Origin: Isoetes taiwanensis
Taxonomy: Eukaryota; Streptophyta; Lycopodiopsida; Isoetales; Isoetaceae
DNA length: 64,000 nucleotides
Assembly (NCBI GenBank): GCA_021234155.1
Contig: JAJEKV010000158.1
Location: 989,820-1,053,819 of the forward strand
Reading direction: 5' to 3'
The notes under the pieces were generated by a model that was not told the DNA's origin, searched no databases, and saw only the letters and a list, made by a program, of their open reading frames with translations. Positions 10,933 through 22,030 of this stretch are shown here, piece by piece (position 1 is the stretch's first letter; the number at the start of each line of letters is the position of its first letter). A program made the translations under genes and the position numbers.

Positions 10933-13900
10933 ATGAAGATTGTTACTTGGAACATGAGAGGGATAAAAGGTCCTCTTAAAAGGAAAAGAGCAGTGATTGC
11001 TCTAGGGAAATGAAAGCCGATATAATTTTGATGCAGGAACATAGACTTCCTCAATTTGAGACATCTAAATTAAATGGATTATGCCTGGTGGTGACTCGGT
11101 TTGGACAGCTGCAGATGGTACTACGGGAGGGATATGTATGGTTTGGTGGGGATATAAATGTATTGAAAAATTTAAGCACCAATCAAGAAGATGGACTGTT
11201 GCAGTATTACAAAAAGGAAAAGAAATATTAGGCATCATTAATGTGTATGCATCAACTGAGCCTAATGAAAGAGAAGAACAATGGCAGCAGATTTTACACT
11301 GGGTCCAAGCAAAAAATATGGATAACTGGTTGATGGCAGGTAATTTTAACAACACTCCTATATGGGATCAAAAACTGGGTAAAAAGATTAATATGGCTAG
11401 AAAGGAAAGACAATCTTGAGATGCCTTGATGGAAATATTCTTTTATATTCCACCTTCCTCATCCAATAAGTTCTCTTGGAGTAATAAGAGAAAGAAAGAT
11501 GAAAGGACTTATTGCTTGTTGGATAGATTCTATATCTGCAATAAAAATTTAATCACATGGGATGATGTGGTAATCACTGGTGATATGGGTAACTCTTTCT
11601 TTGATCATTATCCACAAATACTTCAAGGGAGGATTCAAGCAAAGAAAGGATGTTTAAATACTCCATTTAAGTTTAACACTGGCCTACTAAATAATAGATG
11701 CTTTCTTGAAGAATTCAAACTTTTCTTTTCCACACTTAATCCAGTTAACAGAACTGGATCCATGAAATCCTTTATTCAAAAAATGAAGGAAATAAAGATT
11801 TGGATTAAGAAATGGGGAAAAGATTGGGCAATGAAGAGAAGGAAAGAAAAGCAAGACTTGTATGCAAAAATGAAAGATGTAAGAAGCAAATTATTTTTGG
11901 ATAAGGCCAATGACAGTCTACAACAGCAAGAGGAAGAAATGGAAAGGAAAGTGAAACTGGTTGAAGAAATTGATGCTAGATCTTTGGCAGTAAGGAGTAT
12001 GTAAGTCTATAAATGCAATGGATAAAGGGAATTCAAGTTTCTTTTTCAGAACAACTAAGAGCAGAATGGTTAATAATGGTATTGTTCAAATCAAAACAGC
12101 AGCAATTGTACTACTAAAAAAGCAACAAGAAATTGAGGACTTCTTTCATATGGAATATAGTAAAATATTCCAGGAAGCTCAGACACAGGAACAAAATTTG
12201 GAACACTACTTTCAAATGATTCCAATGGATCCTCAAGCTCATGAGGATAATGACCTGCTGAAGATCCCTGATGAGAAAGAAATATGGGGGCTAAAGGTAA
12301 AAGTCCTGGACCTGGTGGCTTTCAACCTGAATTTTATGAAGAGTTTTGGGATATCCTTAAAGATGACATGATCATGTTCATACAAGGGGCTTGGAAAGCT
12401 AAGAAATTAAATCCTGCAATTAATGCTGGACATATTACACTGATTCCAAAAGTGGAAAATTCAATGCATTTGGCTGATTGGAGACCTATTTCATTAACAA
12501 ATACAACATATAAAATTCTAGCCAAGATTCTTGCAAATAGATTAAAACCCGTGTGAAACAGCTTTTCTACAACAAAGAAATTATTTTGGAGAATTATATT
12601 GGAGCAGCAGAGGGATTACATTGGAATGAACCATCAGAGCAGAGATGTATGTTAATTAAATTGGATTTTCAAAGGGCATATGACACAATAAATTGGCAGT
12701 TTTTGGAAAGGGCTATGAAACATTTGGGATTCCATGAAGATGTTATCAAAAAATTTGGAGTTTGAATTGTATAGCATCTTCAGCTCTAATTATTAATGGA
12801 TGTCCAACTAAACAATTTCACTGCATGCGTGGAGTGAGACAAGGATGCCCATTAGCTCCATATATTTTCCTAATTGTAGCTGAGATTGTTACCAGGATGG
12901 CTACAAATCTTCAAAAACAAGGCTACTTTGGAGATGCCAGAAGACCAAGTGCCTTTTACCATTATGCAATATGCTGATGACACTTTGTTTTCCTCAAGTA
13001 TGGAGATAAAAGTCTGGAAAATTTTCTATCTATTGATAACTTTGGTAAGCTTTCAGGAGTCACTTTGAACAGGAAAAAAAGTGTAATTATTCTGGACACT
13101 CAGGAGGATAATTTACAGGGGATTAAGGTACTGGACAGAAATGCTTCAATTACCATTTTGGGTATTCCTTTAGCCCTGAACAAAAATTTACCTAGGGTAT
13201 GGGAACCAATAGTATCTAGAATCAAACAGAAATTTAATAGGTATCCTGCTACTTTATTTAGCTGGCAGAGTAGAGATTGCAAATGCAGTGGTCAGCAACA
13301 CACATGTATACTTCTCCCCAGCAATTGTTGGAGACAAAGGCTCGTATAATAAGATTGAGACTGCTATAAGAAAGTTTATATGGCAAGGAACTCATAAAGT
13401 GGCTTGGTCAGATTTAATTAAAGACAAAAAAAAAGGAGGTCTAAATTGTAAAGATTTATTTATTCAAGCACACGCATTGGCTGCAAAATTGATTTGGAGA
13501 GCTATTTACAGTGCTAAACCATCTCCAGCACTCATGTTAATTAACTATTGGATTGAAAAGTCACAGATAGTTGGCAGTCCTACCATAAAGCACCAGTTAC
13601 CTGATTCAGCTTTCTTTAGGATTAAACCAGGTTCAGGTACATCTAAAACAATGAGAAGAATATTGGAAGCATGGAATGAAGTAAGTCTGTGTTATAAACC
13701 ACCTGTAATTGATGCAAGATGTAAAGAAAACCATTTCTTCTGGCATCCAGATCTCACTACAGAGGATGAAGGATATGTTTAACTTCTAAACACCATAAAA
13801 AAAAAAAAAAGCAATGGAATGGAATGATGCAGGGATCAAGAAATTTGGTAGAATAGGTGGAAAACTTGGGAAGTGGCAGGAATTACTAAAGGTTCACAGG

Positions 13901-14340
13901 TGGATAAGGAAATATTTAAAAAAGTTATGGAGAAGTTTGTCATACAAGAGGAACTAAGTGCTAATTCAAATAAATGGACCTTGAATGGTGAAGAAGTATA
14001 CTCGGTGAAAGAAATATATAAACAATCATGGTACATAAACCTTCTCGGGCAAAATCCCTTTGGCATTGTGATGAAGAAAGGTTGGCTAAAGTTAATGCAA
14101 AGAGCTGGAAAATGTACCTTTAGATGGCTACTGCTATACCAAAGTTTGCCAACCAATGTTAGGAAAGCAAAATTTGATAACTCAGTTTCACCATTCTGCC
14201 CGCTTGCTTGTGGTCAAGGGAGACTTCAAATCATGTTTTCACATGTCAGAAAGTTGCAGAATTTTGGAGCTGGCCAGCACAGATAAATTTGGGATCAATT
14301 TCAGAAAGTAATATGCTTAGGTTTATGGATGCTGATAGTA
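10933..14340 (+). pseudogene. LINE ORF2: endonuclease, reverse transcriptase, zf-RVT; frameshifted
   Basis: ORF2 starts at an ATG at 10933 (MKIVTWNMRGIKGP, the typical L1 endonuclease start). ILMQEHRL lies at about 11025. The GDFN motif reads GNFN at about 11335, losing an active-site Asp, and the SDH motif reads FDHYP at about 11600. Reverse transcriptase blocks are DWRPISL (about 12476), KLDFQRAYDTINW (12659), GVRQGCPLAPYIF (12828) and YADDT (12970). The post-RT region has KFIWQGTHKVAWSDL (about 13372). The C-terminal zf-RVT knuckle reads C-GQG-ETSNHVFTC across a frameshift at 14210-14260. There are at least eight frame changes. The protein would have nicked target DNA and reverse transcribed element RNA; this copy cannot. 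Confidence 0.9.
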
Positions 14341-14901
14341 GAATTCTGAATACTAGTATAATATGCTTAGGTGAATACTAGTAGAACAATTGGCTGTTGG
14401 ATTCTTTGAAAACATAGAAACAGGGTTCAAATAGGGAAAAAGAACTTATTATAAATGCAATATAAAAAAACCTTACCCTAAAAAAAAACACACACACACA
14501 CACAGATAATGACTACCAATATGTTAGACATCCAATGGCGTGGATAAACAAATGATCCAAAGAAATACAAACATAAGCAAGAGAGTGATAAGAACAAACA
14601 AATTAGCTGCAACACAGGAACAGAATATCGATAACAGATCAATGATGAAAGTGAAATTATGAATTAAATGAGGGGCCAGTGGAGAAGGTATAGAATGGAT
14701 TTGACCAAGCACAGGGAGAAACAAATGATCCTACATCATGGAAATAAAATGTAGCAAGACTGTGGTTCGATGAAGAGTTGATATATGCAGCAGTTAAATG
14801 AGATTGATGAGCGAAACTAAGTTGAATTTGAATAGATGTGCAGAACAAACACAAATCAGCCAATTCAATTCCTTAGAAGCTCATAAATAAGAGAAAATGA
14901 T

Positions 14902-17510
14902 TTACAATGTGTTAATTTTAGAAAATGCAAGACGAATTGTTGAGCCCTTCAATAGGCTTGCATGTTTGTTCACTAGTGCTTCAGTGGCCTGTTCTTCATC
15001 CTCGAATAAAACCCAAGCCTGTTTCTTTCCACTTGACTCAAAGATCTTCACATTCACAATTTTACCTGGCGGTGAGAGATGAGCTGAAAGGTCTGAATCG
15101 GTTACATCAGCAGGCAGACTAGACACATGAATCATCTTCGTTGGCGAACAGCAATAGCGATAATTCTTTGTAGCATTACGATTAAACCGATTTAAGTTGG
15201 ATGATGTGTAATCATGTGTGTCCGGAGAGGGGTTGATCTGCGATACTTAGAAAAATTCACATCAATCCGCTTTCCCACACAATGAAATACCCTGGAAAAA
15301 AACCAGTGTAAAGTTTCGAGTTGTTACATTAAAAAAGGTACTGCCCATATACCTTCAGGTAGGCAAGTGCAAGTTCAGCCTGAAAGCCGTCCCCCATTTG
15401 AATAAGAGCATGATCAGGTTTATTATGCAGTAACTTTATGCGCATTATGTTTCCATAATTTGAGAAAAGGTTGAACAATTTATCAGCATCTAGTGTCTGC
15501 ATTTGTGACTATAATCAGTATCCTCGAGCACTTAAAAACAGCCTACCTTAACAACTTGGGTGCTACCTCATGATTAATGTTTGAAACAAGAAGAGTGCAC
15601 CGCTCATTAGTGCCAGTGACTCCTGGGGGCAAATTGCCACCAAAAGCTGCCACAGCATTACTAGTTGCACTACTGTTTAAGGGAACCTGAAAAGATTTCA
15701 CCTTAGTTTTCTGACAAGAAAGGCCTGTACAGGCAGCTAAATATAACACACCTGGTAGGAATTTAGTGAATTGAGACCAACTGATTGACCAGCTGATGGC
15801 TGCTGAAATGTTGCTGCACAAAGCGTGTACCATTTAAAGCCAGTATAAACATTTTTAACCAAAAGCACCAGGATTAAATGTTTGCTCTTGCTGGTATTAG
15901 TTGCTTGTTATTGAATTTACCAGCTTCGCCATAAAATGACTGCTGTAGTAGAGCATGTGAGGTCTGTCAAAAAGAAATCAAGCAAATTAATAACTTCATA
16001 ATCAGAGAATAATCACAAAGGGAAAAAAAACCCACTAAGAGATTTGAGTTGACTGCATTTCCTTGGCGGCCAGGTTCAGCAGGTAAAGAGGAATTTGTAA
16101 AATCCCTATATGCAACAACCTTTAGAAAACAATAAAAAGAGCCGTATGAAATAAACAATCATTAAGTGATATACCTGGTCCTCTCATTGTTATAATTTAC
16201 TTGCAGCTCGGGAAGACTGGATGACAGAGAAATTCATCAGGGCTCATATTTCAGTTACAAGATATAGAAAAATAACCTGTCTTGAACTTAATGTCAACCA
16301 AACAGTGATACGAGGTACTAACTTTGAGAACTGGATATCCAGAGTGCAACAACCATCATAGATATTGCGACCCTGCAAATCCTATATGGTTAGCATGCAG
16401 CAAAAGACTAAAAGATGCATTGTGAAAGTCTGCTTTACTTGCAATAGGTTTCTTGCAAGTACAGCAATTTGTTGGGTTGCAAACTGAACCAAAGCTTGCA
16501 ATCCTGCATGGCAATAAAAAGCATTAAGAATCACTACATCAGATCTCAACACAAAGCATATCTAAACATAAGATGGGCATCCATGCAAGCCAGCATCCCA
16601 AGAAAATGCCTAGAGAGAGAAGAAAAGATTAGCAAGAGTGAAGACAAAGAGGAGCTACCAGCAGACTTCTGAAACGTCACGATCTTCTCGACAAACCCAT
16701 GAGGGGAAAACACTTGATGCAGCACATCCACGGTGATGGGATAGAGTGGGTTGTGAATAGTGACTAAGAGAATAATGATTAGGCTGCTGATCCTGAAGAA
16801 GCCCCACAGAGAACCAGAAAAGAAAGGAAATTTAAGAAAGAAGTGCCTAGAAGTGAGAGAGAGAAGATCCTAAAGAGCCCTCCACAAAAAGAAACAATGA
16901 AGATGAAGAGAGAATGCAAGTATGAGTAAATAATCAATCTTCGCTTTCTTTATAGAAGCAAAAATGGTTTGTTCAATTCACAAAAGTAAAGGCGGACCTG
17001 TTCAGAATTTGTGCGACGTGTCTGGCCTGATGAATCACTGATTGTGAGTTCCTGATGTGAAGAAAACTGAATATAAACATTCCTTCCCCTGATTAAAATA
17101 GAGTATTAGACAAGAAAAGGGTTTCCACAAAATGTAAGCGTGAATAAATCATTTCATTTACTCATTCATTCATTCACCTTACTGTTGGTTGCACTGTAGA
17201 ATAATATTGCATGACGCTTACTGCAGAAGGAATATCATACATTTGGACAAGCGCCTGCAATGACATGAATTAGTTATTGTGATACACGATTTGCTTCAAA
17301 CATAAAAGTTTAGTTACTTGATTCTTCGCACGTAACATGACCATTTTATGCACAGATCCAAATGCTTGAACAAGGAGAACGAGGTCATTCTGCACACAAA
17401 AGGCAAGTAAGATTCCCAATCAATTACCACCCCAGGAAATCACTCACAAATACCTCCATAATTTCTGGACCAACATTGCGCACATGTAAAACCTTTGATG
17501 GTTCTGACAT
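14902..17510 (-). CDS. PTB3: PTB3-like polypyrimidine tract-binding protein, 14 coding exons, three indels
   Basis: Nuclear RNA-binding splicing regulator with four RRMs. I traced exons by phase and GT-AG sites: 17454-17510, 17318-17389, 17178-17254, 16998-17088, 16659-16792, 16439-16503, 16323-16372, 16175-16216, 16036-16105, 15921-15963, 15752-15813, 15567-15686, 15353-15496, 14902-15291. Landmarks are MSEPSKVLHVRNVG (start), RGRNVYIQFSSHQELT, VDVLHQVFSPHGFVEKIVTF, YDGCCTLDIQFS, NNERTRDFTN, AFGGNLPPGVTGTNERCTLL, LFNLFSNYGNIMRIKLL, NRNATKNYRYCCSPTKMIHV and GKKQAWVLFEDEEQATEALV. The expected protein is about 472 residues, near the usual size of the family. Three indels disturb the frame: two bases are missing in exon 5 near 16775, one extra base lies in exon 14 near 15268 and one base is missing near 15237. 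The exon 14 pair cancels in length but creates a TGA. These are either assembly errors or early decay. A 3' splice acceptor directly precedes the ATG, so a 5' UTR intron is likely. Family assignment is strong from motif order. Confidence 0.92.
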
Positions 17511-18270
17511 CTGTAATAACCTGATTAATATCCTTCACAAAATGTAAGTGAAACAAAGCCACTATCACACAAATACTGAGAAACGGACATAGACTAAAGA
17601 CATAAATAGAGGAAAAGTACAATAAGAGTACTTAATTCGTAGGTTTCTCTTTATAAGATAGACAAAATAATCAGACCAAAAGGCCCACTAACTCCTGTAA
17701 ATTATGCGAGAAATTAAGAAAGCAAGACATATTGGATATATTTTTTTAGCTCGCAGCCAGCAGTTCTCAGTGAAGGCCATCACTGATACTGTGAATCAAT
17801 AAATGTTATGCACCATAAACAGAGGCACATACAAACCAATCTGCCTAGTCAAGCATTAAAAGCAAAACAGCATATTTAAGGGAAATTAAGACCCAAATCA
17901 TTTACCTCTTACAGAAAATTGCAGCTAGTATGCGGAAAAATCTTAGAACGTTTTACTGAGTATACAACCGTGCATCGGAGGCATGCATTGCTGAAGGAGA
18001 AACACTGCCCTCCTAGAACAGAAAGTTCTGAGAGAAGATTGAAGAAGCTGAAGGAGACAAAAATTCGACACACAGGGTAATAGAACGAAAGGGGACTGGA
18101 TAAAAAAGAAACAGTAGCCGCTTCAAGCTAGAGATCTAGGGCTAGGCAAGTACATTAGAGGCGAGCCGTTAGATGGAATAGGATTGACGGATATAAGATG
18201 TGCCCGTATGACAGACCCTAAATTTACACACCTCTATTTCCGTTTTTGAGAAGGCGAATGTATATTTTGG
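17511..18270. other. 5' flank of the PTB3-like gene
   Basis: No open frame of note. It probably contains the 5' UTR intron and non-coding first exon, because a YAG acceptor abuts the start codon. The promoter cannot be placed from sequence alone. Confidence 0.5.
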
Positions 18271-19489
18271 ATATTCCCGCTTTCGTAATGCACACCTAGG
18301 CAGAATTATTGCATTTTTCTGCGGATTTTATCCCACGCAATTCTCTCTCTACCTGTGTATAGCGGCGCCGCAAATATTTTGTGGCTATGGCGGACTATGG
18401 TGGATCAACTGACCTTCTTTCAAATCTTCTGGCGATCAACTCTTATGGCGACCTTCCTTCAAATCTCTTCGTCTGAAGCCAGCATAGGTAAGGAGAGCAT
18501 TGTTGCCGGATGTTTGAAGGAGAGCAGCCTGGATAGCTAGAGATCTAGCCAGAATAGCCGGATGTTTGAAGCAGAGCTTCTTCATTGAGGAAAGCCGAAG
18601 AGCTAGAATAGCCGGAGATCTCTTCATTTTGGAGATCTCTTCATTTAGGAAAGCCATAGCTTTCTTTTGCGAATCCATTTCTTTAACTTTCGTTTCTTTT
18701 CTGTGACATTTCATGCCCTTATATTCCTACATTTTTCCCTGTTGTGCATGCATCAGAAGCTCCGATGGGGATGATAGAAGCATTTTGGCCATGATAGAAG
18801 CATAGATCTAGAGCAGCGATGGCATTTCTGAAGTAGTCTGGCCTGCAAATCAAAGCTTTGACAGACCACTTTCCTCAGGCATAGCCATTGAAGGGAAAAT
18901 TTGTGCCATGACCGTTCAAGTTCCTCTGTTCAACATATTTTTCTTGTTCGTAATTTTGCCGAGGTGTGCATTACATAAGGGAATCTACTTTCCTCAAGTA
19001 TCCCCCTCGGGATATTCCTACGGAGACCACCGGCCTCTACGGAACACTTCAGCGTCCCGGCTTCGTCGACACCTTTACCACCTGGCGGCAGCGCGGAATT
19101 CCTCGGCGGGAATACCCTCGGGGCGTAGATTCCCTAAATGAAGAGATCTCCGGCTATTCTAGCTCTCTGGCTTTCCTCAATGAAAAGCTCGCTCCCGCTA
19201 TTCTATTAGGCCAGATCTCTCGACTATTCGGATCAGCTCTCCTTCTCATCCCAAGCAACAAGGTTTCCTCCTTACCTATGCTGGCTTCAAATGAAGAGAT
19301 TTGAAGGTCGGTCGCGAGAAGATTTTATCGCCAAAACATTTGAAGGAAGGTCAGTTGATCCGCCATAGTTCGCCATAGCCACAAAATATTGGCACTAATC
19401 GCTATACAAAAAGAGAGAGAATTGGGCGCAGGATAAAATCCTTGAGAAAAATGCGATGCATCGCCTAGGTGTGCATTACGGAAGGAATA
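18271..19489. mobile_element. Fold-back DNA element with about 350 bp inverted arms
   Basis: The left arm (18271 to about 18640) and right arm (about 19135-19489) are imperfect inverted copies. CGTAATGCACACCTAGGC at 18284 matches GCCTAGGTGTGCATTACGG at 19463 on the other strand. GGAGATCTCTTCATTT on the left matches AATGAAGAGATCTCC on the right. CCAGCATAGGTAAGGAG matches CTCCTTACCTATGCTGG, and CCACAAAATATT pairs with AATATTTTGTGG. The middle (about 500 bp) has no transposase. The structure fits a long-TIR MITE or fold-back element mobilised by an unknown transposase. It sits about 0.76 kb upstream of the PTB3-like start codon. Confidence 0.8.
18961..19138. repeat. Inverted repeat nested inside the fold-back element, around a GC-rich core
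   Basis: GGGAATCTAC and CCCTCGGGATATTCC on the left (18978-19018) are mirrored by GGGAATACCCTCGGGG and GTAGATTCCC on the right (19108-19134). The enclosed 85 bp is GC-rich, unlike its surroundings. Just outside on the left, GAGGTGTGCATTACATAAGG (18961) resembles the outer terminus of the host element. Confidence 0.7.
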
Positions 19490-19491
19490 AT

Positions 19492-19620
19492 CTTCAGGAG
19501 CAGAAAATTTCGTAAAGAAATTTTGTGCTGGCTGCCCGTTGACATGGCAGGCCACAGGGCATTGCCACGTCAACAGGCTACTACCAAAAATTTTTTAGGG
19601 AAATTTTCTTGCTCCTAAAA
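19492..19620. mobile_element. Small MITE, about 129 bp, abutting the fold-back element
   Basis: The arms of about 55 bp are inverted copies. The left reads CTTCAGGAGCAGAAAATTTC ... CCCGTTGACATGGCA. The right, on the other strand, reads TTTAGGAGCAAGAAAATTTC ... GCCTGTTGACGTGGCA. The loop is only a few bases. There is no coding capacity. Confidence 0.75.
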
Positions 19621-20840
19621 ATTCTTCAACGAAATTTTAGGGAGCTTCAAATTTGGCATTTCTAGGATGCCTTCCTCTGGTTTTCAGCAGCATTCTCTAG
19701 CATTACCGCTTTAGCATCTTCAATAGAAATATAGAAAGTTTTAAATTGTAAAAACCTGTTAATTTGGTCGAAATTTGAAGGTCCCTAAAATTTCAGATAA
19801 ACAATCGGGACGCCATTCTTTGTTTTGCGGTGACCGGCAGCAGCCACTGGATGAACTGGAAATGAGAGACTGATTTTGTTAACCTTACAATATCATAGTT
19901 GGGGAGTGTTTTTTTCTGCAATTGTAGGATTGGAGCTCACAAAATTTGACGCTTGGGATCAAAAAATCGCAGGTTACACATCACAAATAACAAATCTTAA
20001 TTGGAGATATCAATCGCAGGTTTGCAACTCACGGATCCGACTTTTAAGGTCACAAAATCACAGGTTACATATGGCATGCCATACATTCGACTCTTAGAAG
20101 TCGCAGCTATGGTAATCTTGCTGGAGCTAGGGCTTTCTTTGATGGATGACTTTGTTCCTCATCATCTTCTTTTGATCCTGATATGGGTTCTCAGGGATCA
20201 TCCATAACTGTCATGTTCTTAATCATTGATCTTACCATTGCTCCATGTCTTAGAGGGCAATTATGGGGTTCATAGATATGGGGAACATCCTCATCGAGCC
20301 ATAACTTGTTAATGGCCAAAGCTGCAAAAATTCGCAAAAAAGTGCATGTCAAGATTACTTATGTGATGCACAATGGTCGATGGATTGTGTTTGACGTGAA
20401 GACCCCTGTAACTACTTTTGAAGTGTGCCCTCAGTAATACATTGTTGAATCAACGGCACTCTAATATTAAGATTTAGGTTTCTAACTAAAAATATCCATG
20501 CTTTTTATAAGCTTAATCCTTGTATACTTGTCTCTAACTACTTTTTTGTATAAATGGAAGCTTACTTTGTTCATAAATGGAATAACAATTTACTCTTATG
20601 GCACAAGCACATCCCAGTTCCAACTTTTCAATTCTTCTTATGAATCTAACCTATGCCTTTCTTGCCTTCTATGTCAGGTTGTTACTAGAGTTATGCATGA
20701 AGCAGGTTCATTATAATCGATTTTCCAGCATGTCACTGATTTTGTCTTTTGATTTTGTTTAGAAGCTTCTTAATCACACTTATGGGATATTCCATGTTTC
20801 AACTATTGTTCATGAAACAATTTGTTCATTGTGACGCTCC
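19621..20840. other. Intergenic, no recognisable feature
   Basis: AT-rich with short frames. A repeated word (AATCGCAGGTT / AATCACAGGTTACA) occurs at about 19965, 20010 and 20060, but no family is recognisable. Confidence 0.35.
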
Positions 20841-20848
20841 TAGCGCTA

Positions 20849-21850
20849 TATACGACAATCTGTCGTATACATTGAAGGACCTTCTCCATCAAATGGCTAC
20901 CCTCATATGGGCCCTCCGCCTAACTCGCGTCGGGGATAACCAGACAGAAGAGTAGAGGACATAGAGGTGTCATTCTGTCCCGTCCTCGAGGGTCCCTATA
21001 TCAGCGGAAGCAATATATAACATAAGTACTAATAGCAATATAACAGCACTACCTCGAAAGGTAGTCGATCCATACAACTCCATAGCCAGGTGGGTTTTAT
21101 GTACATGCCGCAATAATAATAGAAACTAATGGGTCCAACTAGGAGCATCATCTACTAATAGCTACTAGGTCTCTACCCCCTTTTCCAATACACAAGAGGT
21201 GCAATATACGATCAACCAATATCATATCAACATTTGATAATAGATAAGAATAACGACTAACTCTAATCACATACATCTAATTTACAGTTAGTGTTCCGTC
21301 ATTAGGGTTCAGGTTCAGAACTATAGGTTTTAGAATGGCTCTATTGGAGTACAACATGCTCTTCAACTAGAATCTACTCGAAATACCTGCTTCTGATGTG
21401 CGCTGCCACTAGCTCCCTAATCCTCCATCTCTAGCAGATGGTTCGAGAAGATGATCCTCCTCTGCTACGCTTGTGCCTCTAAACTGCTACTACAACTCAG
21501 GCTATCAAAGATGAGCTTCGAATCAGAGTTGTGATCGCGAATAGGTAGATCAGAATTAATGGAGCTAAAAGTGGCTAGGGTTTAGAGTTTAACCCTTTAT
21601 ATCTTAGGGTTCACATGAAGGCCACTTGGCTCCACTAGGTGCATCTATGTGGCTAGTCGCCTATAAGGTGGGGCCATGTGGAAATGGCTTCTTACCTTAT
21701 GTTGGCTAAGTTACGTAGATAACAATTATCTCCCCGACATTAGGTGCTACTTATATAGAGTTGTATGTTGACGTGGCCATGGGATATACATATTTATACT
21801 GTATCTTTTAGGGGAACATCACATTCTCCCCTGCTTAGGATAACGTTGTC
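20849..21850 (-). mobile_element. LTR-like retrotransposon debris, probably minus orientation
   Basis: The block starts near a perfect small hairpin (TATACGACA-ATC-TGTCGTATA, 20849-20869). It contains a non-coding stretch with GGCTCCACTAGGTGC and TTTATATCTTAGGGTT, and ends in ACATCACATTCTCCCCTGC plus GATAACGTTGTCCTC. That type of sequence, as I recall it, borders antisense plant LTR elements. There is no protein domain to confirm it, so confidence is low. Confidence 0.35.
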
Positions 21851-21887
21851 CTCAGCATTACGTAAGGTGAAACGGACCTGCACAATG

Positions 21888-22030
21888 AATTTGTTTTGGT
21901 GTGTTATGGGAGATCTTGTTTTTTTGGCTGGAAATAAACAAGAAATAAAAAAGCACTATGAACGACATATAAACCATTAAAAACAAGGTGCTGCGCACGA
22001 GGGGTTGCCCTCCGATGGCGCGAAAGTGTG
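21888..22030. repeat. Fragment of the hairpin-ended repeat family
   Basis: TTTGTTTTGGTGTGTTATGG at 21889 is the reverse complement of the sequence just downstream of the hairpin at 30.68 kb. AAAACAAGGTGCTGCGCACG-AGGGGTTGCCCTCCG at 21981 resembles 52395 (ACAAGGTGTCAAGACGCG-AGGGTTGCCCTCCG). Confidence 0.55.

Larger units (their letters stand above)
8472..14510 (+). mobile_element. L1-type non-LTR retrotransposon (LINE), near full length, decayed
   Basis: The element has a 5' region with a two-unit 60 bp tandem repeat, an ORF1, an ORF2 with APE endonuclease, reverse transcriptase and terminal zf-RVT zinc knuckle, and an A-rich/(CA)n 3' end near 14480-14504. Motif content (ILMQEHRL, DWRPISL, GVRQGCPLAPYIF, YADDT, ETSNHVFTC) is that of plant L1-clade LINEs, which copy by target-primed reverse transcription. 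Both ORFs carry several frameshifts, so this copy is inactive. It lies downstream of the minus-strand PTB3-like gene, about 0.4 kb from its stop codon. Exact ends are uncertain because I could not identify a target-site duplication. Confidence 0.9.

Noticed and set aside
14897-15122. Plus-strand frames of 61 and 65 codons
   Set aside because: They are antisense to the last PTB3-like exon, whose RRM4 sequence is clearly coded on the minus strand.
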